The notes beneath the pieces are model-generated. The model saw only the letters and a list, made by a program, of their open reading frames with translations, was not told where the DNA came from and searched no databases. Below, one piece after another: positions 1-5,257 of a DNA stretch of 6,190 nt; position 1 is the first letter of the stretch, and every line of letters starts with the position of its first letter. Source of the stretch: NAT127 sp041655035 (GTDB taxonomy: Bacteria > Pseudomonadota > Gammaproteobacteria > Pseudomonadales > Porticoccaceae); NCBI GenBank assembly GCA_041655035.1, contig JBAZCN010000178.1:1-6190 (forward strand). The letters are read 5' to 3'. Both the position numbers and the translations under genes were made by a program.

Positions 1-117
1 AAAGGCGAAAAACTGTCCGAGAGAGTTGATCAACAAATGCGCCATCTTGCGAGTAGTCCAGAGTTGATTCGGTCTTTCTTTAAACATCCAGATGTAGACT
101 ATATTTCCGACTTATGA
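1..117 (+). CDS. C-terminal tail of an unidentified protein (5' end outside window)
   Basis: The frame is open from the first base and reads 38 residues to a TGA at 115-117. The tail is polar and probably helical, containing ERVDQQMRHL and SPELIRSFFKHPDVDYISDL. I do not recognise the family. It does not resemble the Cas6f C-terminus that would be expected next to a type I-F array. Base composition is visibly poorer in GC than the metabolic genes to the right, which suggests acquired DNA. The stop is followed at once, in the same frame, by IS21 transposase-like sequence. The present C-terminus may therefore be an accident of a rearrangement rather than the native end. Confidence covers only the presence of a coding tail, not any function. 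Confidence 0.4.
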   Translation, partial: KGEKLSERVDQQMRHLASSPELIRSFFKHPDVDYISDL

Positions 118-207
118 GTAAGAGAGATTCAGGATCGTGGTTATGCTGGCGGGATCACCAGCAACCTCCCTTTCTCACAGTGGGCCAGCGCCTTCGATAA
201 CGACACT
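118..207 (+). mobile_element. IS21-family remnant: istA fragment fused in frame to an istB fragment
   Basis: Translation from 118 gives VREIQDRGYAGG (118-153), which resembles the N-terminal part of IS21 IstA transposases; IS21 itself has AEIKAMGYTGG there. It continues without a frame change into ITSNLPFSQWASAFDND (154-204), which resembles the conserved IstB helper-ATPase segment LTSNLPFGQW followed by a Phe-containing stretch. In intact elements these segments are more than a kilobase apart, in two genes. What remains is therefore a deletion scar joining istA to istB, with the rest of both genes lost. No terminal inverted repeats are visible. The remnant ends about 12 bp before the first CRISPR repeat. 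The family resemblance is from memory of IS21 sequences and was not searched. Confidence 0.6.
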
Positions 208-219
208 ATCCGCGTGACA

Positions 220-427
220 CTTCACTGCCGTATAGGCAGCTCAGAAACGGAGGAACTTGATACCCTTCATGCGAGTGCCCTTCACTGCCGTATAGGCAGC
301 TCAGAAATTAATCCGTCTGTCCCTGGGTACATTCAGCAGCTTCACTGCCGTATAGGCAGCTCAGAAAACCGCTAAATCCTCGCGCGAGCCACCCTTGATC
401 TTCACTGCCGTATAGGCAGCTCAGAAA
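220..427 (+). CRISPR. Type I-F CRISPR array, four intact repeats and three 32-nt spacers
   Basis: Four identical 28-bp repeats lie at 220-247, 280-307, 340-367 and 400-427. Three spacers of exactly 32 bp lie at 248-279, 308-339 and 368-399, giving a strict 60-bp period. Each repeat contains the hairpin CTGCCGTATAGGCAG (5-bp stem, GTATA loop) recognised by Cas6f/Csy4, and ends in GAAA. This is the type I-F signature in size and structure. Compared with the usual Pseudomonas repeat, base 1 is C instead of G, and the tail reads GCTCAGAAA instead of GCTAAGAAA. The crRNA strand is plus, so the leader should lie to the left; that position holds IS debris instead. No cas gene is in the window. Spacers are unlike each other and I see no match to them elsewhere in the window. 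Confidence 0.97.
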
Positions 428-430
428 AAT

Positions 431-495
431 CCCCATACTGGATCGGCACTCTGTACTAATTCTCTGCCGCGTAGCCATCCATTCCAGGTATGGGG
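431..495 (-). terminator. Long-loop inverted repeat at the array end, possible terminator of the thioesterase gene
   Basis: The sequence CCCCATACTGGA at 431-442 is complementary to TCCAGGTATGGGG at 483-495 with one bulged base, enclosing about 40 nt. On the minus strand the stem follows the thioesterase stop by about 30 nt and is itself followed by ATTTTTC, so it could act as an intrinsic terminator. The loop is unusually long for that role. The left arm lies inside the putative fourth spacer and the T run includes the end of the last intact repeat. The function is inference. Confidence 0.3.
459..486 (+). repeat. Degenerate terminal CRISPR repeat
   Basis: Positions 460-480 align with repeat bases 2-22 at 15 of 21 positions, including the left stem arm CTGCCG; the right arm and GAAA tail have decayed. 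The spacing from the previous repeat is 59 bp rather than 60, leaving a 31-nt putative fourth spacer at 428-458. A decayed last repeat is normal at the leader-distal end and supports the plus-strand orientation of the array. The hairpin is no longer complete, so processing here is unlikely. Confidence 0.6.
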
Positions 496-524
496 TGGGG
501 GAAAGATAACCGCCCCACGAACTT

Positions 525-974
525 TCAGTTGCTCGCATCCTGTGCCACAAGCCTATGCCTCTCCAACCAACCCCGCTGCTCCTCCGGCAGCTGCGCCGGT
601 TTGCGGTCTATGGCGTACACCGCGACAGCTTCAGCAAGGCCGAGGCAGCGCCCTTGCTGAAACATCGCCTGGCCATAGGTGATGGAACTGGTGCCGATGT
701 TTAGGAACCCGGTGGCTACCTGTACGGGGGCTGGATAAAAGGCTTCCCCGAGCATCGCCACGTGGACGTCGACGATATAGACCTTCAGGTTGCTGGCGAT
801 CTGTTGCTCCTTGGGGTAGAGCACCTGGTTGATTTGCACCCGGGCTTCGTCGTAAAGCTGGTAGATCGCCACATTGTTGATATGGGCGTTGTAGTCCATG
901 TCGTTGAAGCGGGTGGGGATCTCGTTGATCAGCGGGTAGTTGTCGATAACGAGCCGCCAGGGTGGGTGGCGCAT
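525..974 (-). CDS. Acyl-CoA thioesterase, 4HBT hotdog-fold family
   Basis: This 149-residue protein has the length of a single-hotdog thioesterase, which typically hydrolyses the thioester of acyl-CoA to free acid and CoA in the cytoplasm. The diagnostic motif is RFNDMDYNAHINN at residues 22-34, the family's D-x-D-x-x-G/A-H-x-N-N active-site segment, followed by a Tyr/Glu/Ala/Arg helix (YQLYDEAR, about 38-45). A second conserved piece, GTSSITYGQAMF near residues 94-105, fits the central hotdog strand. There is no signal peptide. The ATG at 972-974 has AGGA six bases upstream. The gene follows the scoB terminator, so it is probably transcribed separately, although I see no strong promoter in the 50-bp gap. 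Substrate chain length cannot be read from the sequence. Its position beside a CoA-transferase suggests a role in acyl-CoA turnover. Confidence 0.88.
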   Translation of the reverse strand: MRHPPWRLVIDNYPLINEIPTRFNDMDYNAHINNVAIYQLYDEARVQINQVLYPKEQQIASNLKVYIVDVHVAMLGEAFYPAPVQVATGFLNIGTSSITYGQAMFQQGRCLGLAEAVAVYAIDRKPAQLPEEQRGWLERHRLVAQDASN

Positions 975-1024
975 GGCGTGTCCTGTCTTTTGTGTCGGGG
1001 TGGGGAGATTAGTGCCGGTCGCAC

Positions 1025-1057
1025 GATAAAATTAACCCGGCGCAGAGGCCGGGTTAA
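1025..1057 (-). terminator. Intrinsic terminator after scoB
   Basis: A perfect 10-bp stem is formed by TTAACCCGGC (1032-1041) and GCCGGGTTAA (1048-1057) around a 6-nt loop. Read on the minus strand, the stem is followed by TTTTATCG, giving a T-rich tail. It starts about 22 nt after the scoB stop codon. It should end the scoAB transcript and insulate the thioesterase gene. Confidence 0.82.
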
Positions 1058-1079
1058 AGGTGCGCTTGCACCGGATCGT

Positions 1080-1736
1080 TCAGAATTGCATTTCCGGCAC
1101 ATGGTCCGGCACGATCAGCTTGCCGGCGGTTTTGCCGACGATCTCTTCCACCGAAATCCCCGGGGCGCGCTCCTTGAGGATAAAGGCGCCGTCGGCGATT
1201 TCAAGGTAGGCGAGGTCGGTGAGTACCTTCTTGATGCAGCTGGCGCCGGTGAGGGGCAGGGCGCAGCGTTCGAGCAGCTTGGAGTTACCGTATTTGTCGG
1301 CGTGGGTCATCATCACGATGATGTTGGGCGCCGCCGCGACCAGGTCCATGGCGCCACCCATGCCCTTGATCAACTTGCCGGGCACCATCCAGGAGGCGAT
1401 GTTGCCCTCGACGTCGACTTCGAAGGCGCCGAGCACGGTGAAGTCCACATGGCCGCCGCGGATCATGGCGAAGGAGTCGGAGGAGGAGAAGATCGACGCC
1501 CCATTGATGGTGGTCACGGTTTCCTTGCCGGCGTTGATCAGGTCGGCATCGATGTTGTCTTCGGTGGGGAAGGGGCCCATGCCCAGCAGACCGTTTTCGG
1601 ACTGGAACATCACCTCGATGCCCTCGGGAATGTAGTTCGCCACCAGGGTGGGAATACCGATGCCGAGGTTGACGTAGTAGCCGTCCTTCAGTTCGCGGGC
1701 GACGCGCATGGCCATTTGTTCGCGGGAAAGTGTCAT
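1080..1736 (-). CDS. scoB: 3-oxoacid CoA-transferase subunit B (succinyl-CoA:acetoacetate type)
   Basis: This 218-residue beta subunit carries the catalytic glutamate of family I CoA-transferases. With the alpha subunit it moves CoA between succinyl-CoA and a 3-oxoacid such as acetoacetate, through a glutamyl-CoA thioester. The active-site signature QSENGLLGMG lies at residues 45-54, making Glu47 the nucleophile. The N-terminal GIGIPTLVANYIP and the later IRGGHVDFTVLGAFEVD and WMVPGK segments are also characteristic. Length matches the family. The ATG at 1736 has a perfect AAGGAGG seven bases upstream, overlapping the end of scoA, and the two genes are 13 bp apart, so translation is tightly coordinated. 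Close relatives include AtoA and PcaJ/CatJ. No other beta-ketoadipate or ato genes are nearby, so the exact physiological substrate stays open. Confidence 0.95.
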   Translation of the reverse strand: MTLSREQMAMRVARELKDGYYVNLGIGIPTLVANYIPEGIEVMFQSENGLLGMGPFPTEDNIDADLINAGKETVTTINGASIFSSSDSFAMIRGGHVDFTVLGAFEVDVEGNIASWMVPGKLIKGMGGAMDLVAAAPNIIVMMTHADKYGNSKLLERCALPLTGASCIKKVLTDLAYLEIADGAFILKERAPGISVEEIVGKTAGKLIVPDHVPEMQF

Positions 1737-1749
1737 GTTCTGTCCTCCT

Positions 1750-2451
1750 TCAGCCGTTGCGCACGGTGCGCTTTTCGATGCGTTTTTCGAACGTGCCCTG
1801 GATCAACCGGTCGACGTAGATCCCGGGGGTGTGGACCTGGGTGGGATCCAACTCGCCGGGCTCGACGATTTCCTCTACTTCCATCACCGTGATCCTGCCG
1901 GCGGTGGCCGCCATGGGGTTGAAGTTCTGGGCCGTATGGCGGTAGATGGCGTTGCCGTAGCGATCCGCCTTCCAGGCCTTGACGATGGCGAAGTCGCCCT
2001 TGATGGCTTCTTCGAGGATGTATTTGCGGCCGTTGAATTCGCGCACTTCCTTGCCTTCGCCGATGGGCGTGCCGTAGCCGGTGGCGGTGTAGAAGGCCGG
2101 GATGCCGGCGCCGCCCGCGCGCATCTTCTCGGCGAGAGTGCCCTGGGGAGTAAGGATGACTTCCAGCTCACCGCTCATCATCTGCTGTTCGAACAGTTTG
2201 TTCTCGCCCACGTAGGAGGCGACCATGGTGCTGATCTGCTTGTCTTCCAAGAGGATGCCGAGGCCGAAGCCGTCGATGCCGCAGTTGTTAGACACCACGG
2301 TCAGGCCCTTGACGCCCATTGTCTTGATTTGCTTGATGAGGTTTTCGGGGATGCCGCAAATGCCGAAGCCGCCGGCAAGCACGGTCATGCCATCCTCGAG
2401 GCCCTGCATGGCCTCTTCGTAACTGTTGACTACTTTGTCAAACCCGGACAT
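1750..2451 (-). CDS. scoA: 3-oxoacid CoA-transferase subunit A
   Basis: This 233-residue alpha subunit is the partner of the downstream ScoB in a cytoplasmic heteromeric CoA-transferase. The family signature DGMTVLAGGFGICGIP is at residues 20-35, with the Gly-rich CoA-binding loop GGFGICGIP. Further conserved pieces include VVSNNCGIDGFGLG, the GTLAEKMRAGGAGIPAFYT stretch and EVREFNGRKY. The frame stays open upstream to another ATG at 2592, but the first 47 residues of that version do not look like the family. The ATG at 2451 gives the usual length and has AGGAGA seven bases upstream, so I chose it. It is the first gene of the scoAB unit. Acetoacetate use, 3-hydroxybutyrate use or aromatic (beta-ketoadipate) degradation are all possible contexts, and neighbours do not decide between them. 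Confidence 0.95.
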   Translation of the reverse strand: MSGFDKVVNSYEEAMQGLEDGMTVLAGGFGICGIPENLIKQIKTMGVKGLTVVSNNCGIDGFGLGILLEDKQISTMVASYVGENKLFEQQMMSGELEVILTPQGTLAEKMRAGGAGIPAFYTATGYGTPIGEGKEVREFNGRKYILEEAIKGDFAIVKAWKADRYGNAIYRHTAQNFNPMAATAGRITVMEVEEIVEPGELDPTQVHTPGIYVDRLIQGTFEKRIEKRTVRNG

Positions 2452-2505
2452 CAGGTAATCTCCTGTGGTTGTCGAATGGTGTATCCAATCTGTATCTGGG
2501 GCGGG

Positions 2506-2511
2506 AGTATA
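2506..2511 (-). promoter_or_regulatory. Candidate -10 element for scoAB
   Basis: The minus strand reads TATACT within CCCTTATACTCCC, a five-of-six match to the sigma-70 -10 box, about 55 nt before the scoA ATG. No good -35 box lies 16-18 nt upstream, so an activator or another promoter may be needed. The tandem CGAATTG copies at 2552-2558 and 2560-2566 lie upstream and could belong to a regulator site. Confidence 0.3.
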
Positions 2512-2593
2512 AGGGGCGTTAGTTTGGCGAAGATGGGGTGATTTATCAAATCGAATTGCCGAATTGAACTGCCGGGGGATGAGCGGTGGCAAA

Positions 2594-2631
2594 CCCCGCC
2601 CCGGCCAGGGCGGACGCCGGCCGGGGCGGGG
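2594..2631 (-). terminator. GC-rich hairpin after the reductase gene
   Basis: A perfect 13-bp stem, CCCCGCCCCGGCC (2594-2606) with GGCCGGGGCGGGG (2619-2631), encloses a 12-nt loop and begins six bases past the reductase stop. On the minus strand only three T residues follow. It could be a weak intrinsic terminator or an mRNA-stabilising hairpin, partly separating the reductase from scoAB. Confidence 0.6.
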
Positions 2632-2637
2632 GTGACA

Positions 2638-3876
2638 TCAGGCCAGCAGGGCCTTGAGGGAGGCGCCTTCGTCCGCCAGCAGGGCCTCGTCGACGGTGAC
2701 CTTCGCGGTGATGACACGCTTGCCGAGCATGAATTCCTGAGGCTTGTTGATGGCGTCCACGGCGAGCAGCTTGCCGCCGGCGAGGTAGAAGGCGGCGAAG
2801 CTGCGCCCGCGTTCGATGTCGCCGCGGATCACCACCTTGTCGAAGCCCTGGTTGAGGCCGGCGATCTGGAGCTTCAGGTCGTACTGGTCGGACCAGAACC
2901 AGGGCAGGGCGGAGTAGGGCTTGAGCACGCCGCACAGGGTGTTGGCGGCGACGCTCGCCTGGTCGAGGGCATTCTGCACCGATTCGAGGCGCATCTGGCG
3001 TCCGTAGATCGGGTTGAAGTGCGAGGTGCAATCGCCGGCGGCGAGGATGTCGTGGTCGCTGGTGCGGGCATATTCATCGACCACGATACCGTTGTTGACT
3101 TCGAGGCCGGCCTGCTCCGCCAGTTCGGTGGCGGGGATGACGCCGACCCCGACCACCACCAGGTCGGCGGGAAAGCGATCGCCGTTCTCGCAGACCACCG
3201 TTTCGACGTGCTTGGTCCCTTCAAAGGCCTTGGCGATGGTGTCGGTGACGATGGTCACGCCCTCCTCGTTGTGGATCCGGGTATAGAATGCCGAGATCTC
3301 CGGAGCCGTGACCCGTTGCAGCACGCGGGACATGGCTTCGAGCACGGTCACCTCCATGCCCAGCTTGCGCAGCGATGCCGCTGTTTCGAGGCCGATGTAG
3401 CCGCCGCCGACGATGACCGCTTTCTTGCCGTGGCCGACGAAGCCCTTGATGTGGTGAATGTCGTTGATGTTGCGCAGGTAGTGGATGCCGGGCAACTCGG
3501 CGCCGGGGATGCTCAGCTTGCGCACATGGGCGCCGGTGGTCAGCACCAGTTTGTCGTAGGGAATCCGCTGGTCGTTGTCGAGTACGATGTTCTTTGTACC
3601 GCGATCGATGGCGGTAACGGTCAGCCCCAGGGCGAAGCGGATCCTGGCTTTTTCGTAGATCGACGGTTGGCGGATCAGGATGTCGTCGAGGCTCTTTTTG
3701 CCGGACAGGAAGTCTTTCGACAGGGGTGGGCGGTGGTAGGGCAGCGAATATTCATTGCCGATCACGCCGATGGTGCCCTGCCAGCCATTGTTGTGCAGGG
3801 CTGGGGCCAACTGGGCGGCGGCGTGGCTCGCGCCGATGATGATGCAGCGCTGGTTGAGATTGACGTCTTGGGACAT
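2638..3876 (-). CDS. FAD-dependent NADH:ferredoxin/rubredoxin reductase (putidaredoxin-reductase-like)
   Basis: This 412-residue cytoplasmic flavoprotein should pass electrons from NADH through FAD to a small iron-sulphur protein. The FAD dinucleotide fold is at the N-terminus (IIIGASHAA, 12-20), followed by YHRPPLSK (47-54). The NAD-binding fold is AVIVGGGYIGLETAA (153-167), ending at Glu180; an acidic residue there favours NADH over NADPH. The second FAD motif ILAAGDC is at 277-283. The C-terminal domain starts with WFWSDQYD (326-333), typical of CamA/ThcD-type reductases that serve cytochrome P450s, Rieske oxygenases or alkane hydroxylases. No ferredoxin, rubredoxin or oxygenase gene is in the window, so its partner is encoded elsewhere. 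The ribosome-binding site is weak (GGTG about eight bases before ATG). The full length fits the family. Confidence 0.92.
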   Translation of the reverse strand: MSQDVNLNQRCIIIGASHAAAQLAPALHNNGWQGTIGVIGNEYSLPYHRPPLSKDFLSGKKSLDDILIRQPSIYEKARIRFALGLTVTAIDRGTKNIVLDNDQRIPYDKLVLTTGAHVRKLSIPGAELPGIHYLRNINDIHHIKGFVGHGKKAVIVGGGYIGLETAASLRKLGMEVTVLEAMSRVLQRVTAPEISAFYTRIHNEEGVTIVTDTIAKAFEGTKHVETVVCENGDRFPADLVVVGVGVIPATELAEQAGLEVNNGIVVDEYARTSDHDILAAGDCTSHFNPIYGRQMRLESVQNALDQASVAANTLCGVLKPYSALPWFWSDQYDLKLQIAGLNQGFDKVVIRGDIERGRSFAAFYLAGGKLLAVDAINKPQEFMLGKRVITAKVTVDEALLADEGASLKALLA

Positions 3877-3958
3877 GTGGATACACCGACAGTTTCGTTA
3901 TCAGGTTCAATGGGGTTGGTCCGCCGTGAGCCTCGGGAGGCGGTTGGGGATGGCGCAG

Positions 3959-3988
3959 ATAGTAGCAGCAGCCGGCCTCGGCCCACAA
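3959..3988 (-). promoter_or_regulatory. Candidate sigma-70 promoter for the reductase gene
   Basis: The minus strand has TTGTGG (3983-3988) as a -35 box and TACTAT (3959-3964) as a -10 box, separated by 18 nt. They match consensus at three and four positions respectively. Transcription would start about 75 nt before the reductase ATG. The inverted repeat at 4009-4032 lies about 20 bp upstream of the -35 box. Confidence 0.35.
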
Positions 3989-4008
3989 TTTGTCGACGGG
4001 GTGATGGT

Positions 4009-4032
4009 CGTACAAATCTGCCGGTTTGTACG
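4009..4032. promoter_or_regulatory. Perfect inverted repeat, probable operator
   Basis: CGTACAAA (4009-4016) and TTTGTACG (4025-4032) are perfect inverted copies separated by 8 nt. The half-site centres are 16 bp apart, which suits a dimeric helix-turn-helix protein binding one DNA face about one and a half turns apart, as many TetR-type regulators do. It lies just upstream of the candidate reductase promoter. No regulator gene is in the window to pair with it. Confidence 0.5.
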
Positions 4033-4250
4033 GAATTCTGCTGCGCGCATGATCTGGCGCAAGCCGCGCCTCGCCGCCGATGCCGCTTGGTGAAGCGCTG
4101 GAGTGACGCCGGGGCATTGTTTATAGTGGCCGTTTGCCGCGCCCCGTTGCGGGTGCCGGGAGCGGTCTGTTCCGCGAGGCGCGGGCCTGATAGACAAGAC
4201 CTTGGAGCTTGTTCAAAGCCTCTCAAGAAGCATCGAGTGAAACTCCAGAG

Positions 4251-4275
4251 GGTGCGTTGACGAAGAAAACGCACC
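4251..4275. repeat. Isolated 8-bp hairpin flanked by direct repeats
   Basis: GGTGCGTT (4251-4258) and AACGCACC (4268-4275) form a perfect 8-bp stem with a 9-nt loop. The 7-mer CCAGAGG overlaps each outer edge in direct orientation (4245-4251 and 4274-4280). There is no T run, so it is not a standard terminator. Its role is unknown. Confidence 0.4.
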
Positions 4276-4386
4276 AGAGGCTGGCGGCAATCCCGGTGCG
4301 CTTCGTGCCTCGGCACAGCCTATGTATGGGGATATCTTCTGTCAGGAAGATTTTGGCAGGCTCTTGGACAAGCGAAATCCCGTTGA

Positions 4387-4416
4387 TAGACAGACTGTTT
4401 GAAGACCCTTGATAAA
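4387..4416 (+). promoter_or_regulatory. Weak candidate promoter for the SDR-macrodomain-NADAR genes
   Basis: TAGACA (4387-4392, five of six to the -35 consensus) and GATAAA (4411-4416, four of six to the -10 consensus) are 18 nt apart. Transcription would start about 12 nt before the SDR ATG, which is tight for the ribosome-binding site. It is listed because it is the best-spaced pair in front of this block. Confidence 0.25.
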
Positions 4417-4434
4417 CGACTGGCAGGTAAGCAA

Positions 4435-5190
4435 ATGAGTGAACGACAGGCCGCCCTGGTGACCGGTGGCGCCATCCGCGTGGGGCTCCACTTCGCCACC
4501 ACCCTCGCCCGGCGAGGTTACGATATCGCCATCCACTACAACAGCTCGGCGGACAAGGCGCAGGAGGCGGCGCAAGCCATCCGCGCACTGGGGGTGGCGT
4601 GCGAGATATTTCCCTGTGATTTCCTCTCCGGTCGCGATCCTTCGACGCTGATCGATGACGTGCTGGCGGTCTTCCCCGGCTTGTCGGTGCTGGTCAATTG
4701 CGCATCCATCTACAACGCCGCGCCGGTGGCGGAAACGTCCATGGCGGTGCTGCAGAACGAATTCGCGGTGAATTTCTTCGCGCCGTTCCTGCTCAGCGGC
4801 GCTTTTGCGCGCCGCGTGCAACAGGGCAACATCGTCAATATTCTCGACAACAAGATCGCTTTCCAGCAGTATCAATACGGTGCCTATCTGTCGGCAAAAA
4901 AAGCCCTGGCCGAGCTGACCAAGATGACCGCCATGGAGTTCGCCCCGCGCATCCGGGTCAACGGCATCGCCCCCGGGGTGATCCTGCCCGGCGCCAGCCG
5001 TACCGATGACTACATCCGCTGGCGGGTGCAGGGTATTCCCCTCAAGCGCCAGGGAGAAGTGGAAGAGCTGGGCAAGGCCTTGCTGTATATCCTCGACAAC
5101 GAGTACATCACCGGCCAGCATCTGTTTGTCGATGGTGGCGAGGGCCTCTACCATATCGGCCAGAATGCCGAGGTGTACCCGCAAGGCTGA
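4435..5190 (+). CDS. Pteridine-reductase-like short-chain dehydrogenase (FolM/PTR1 type)
   Basis: This 251-residue Rossmann-fold oxidoreductase has the SDR cofactor motif TGGAIRVG (10-17) and LVNCAS (86-91). It also has catalytic YLSAK (Tyr151, Lys155) and the C-terminal GQHLFVDGG. The usual SDR catalytic Ser is replaced by Asp138 in NILDNK, exactly 13 residues before Tyr151. That Asp/Tyr spacing is the hallmark of pteridine reductases and FolM, which reduce dihydropterins with NADPH; Arg15 in the Gly-rich loop also fits NADPH use. It is probably a dihydromonapterin or dihydrofolate-type reductase, although the exact substrate is inferred. The ATG at 4435 places the dinucleotide fold at the usual distance from the N-terminus; an upstream TTG at 4399 would add 12 residues without support. 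The next gene starts 67 bp downstream, so the genes may be co-transcribed. Confidence 0.82.
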   Translation: MSERQAALVTGGAIRVGLHFATTLARRGYDIAIHYNSSADKAQEAAQAIRALGVACEIFPCDFLSGRDPSTLIDDVLAVFPGLSVLVNCASIYNAAPVAETSMAVLQNEFAVNFFAPFLLSGAFARRVQQGNIVNILDNKIAFQQYQYGAYLSAKKALAELTKMTAMEFAPRIRVNGIAPGVILPGASRTDDYIRWRVQGIPLKRQGEVEELGKALLYILDNEYITGQHLFVDGGEGLYHIGQNAEVYPQG

Positions 5191-5257
5191 TACAGTAAAA
5201 CGAGTGCAGGATGGTGGAATCCGGCCAGCCGCCGGTAATGGCCGCGGAGGAATGCAG

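Larger units (their letters stand above)
3877..4434. other. 558-bp intergenic region between divergent transcription units
   Basis: I find no credible gene here. The only open frames are short, have no recognisable motif, or are the antisense extension of the reductase gene. The stretch holds a candidate reductase promoter (3959-3988), a perfect inverted repeat (4009-4032), a TATAGT box without a good -35 partner (4122-4127), an isolated hairpin (4251-4275) and a weak candidate promoter for the SDR gene (4387-4416). Its right half, from about 4200, is less GC-rich than its surroundings and otherwise unexplained. Confidence 0.6.

Noticed and set aside
160..187. Possible additional repeat one period left of the array
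   Set aside because: The 28 bases at that position do not align with the repeat and instead fit istB-like coding sequence.
114..200. Small frame starting with ATG overlapping the stop at 115-117 (28 codons)
   Set aside because: The ATGA overlap looks like translational coupling, but the product has no recognisable motif and the competing frame shows IS21 similarity.
308..550. Minus-strand 80-codon frame through the array
   Set aside because: It reads repeats as FLSCLYGSE because the 60-bp period preserves frame; it is a by-product of the CRISPR array.
762..1892. Long plus-strand open frame (376 codons)
   Set aside because: It lies antisense to the thioesterase, scoB and part of scoA, which have clear family motifs. 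The translation is rich in Gly, Val, Asp and His, as expected of a high-GC antisense frame.
2452..2592. N-terminal extension of ScoA to the ATG at 2592
   Set aside because: The extra 47 residues do not match the family and cover the likely promoter; the ATG at 2451 has a good ribosome-binding site.
2632..4260. Very long plus-strand open frame (542 codons)
   Set aside because: It mirrors the reductase gene over most of its length and shows no domain motif. Long antisense frames are common opposite GC-rich genes.
4209..4412. 67-codon plus-strand frame in the intergenic region
   Set aside because: It has no ATG start, no ribosome-binding site and no recognisable motif.
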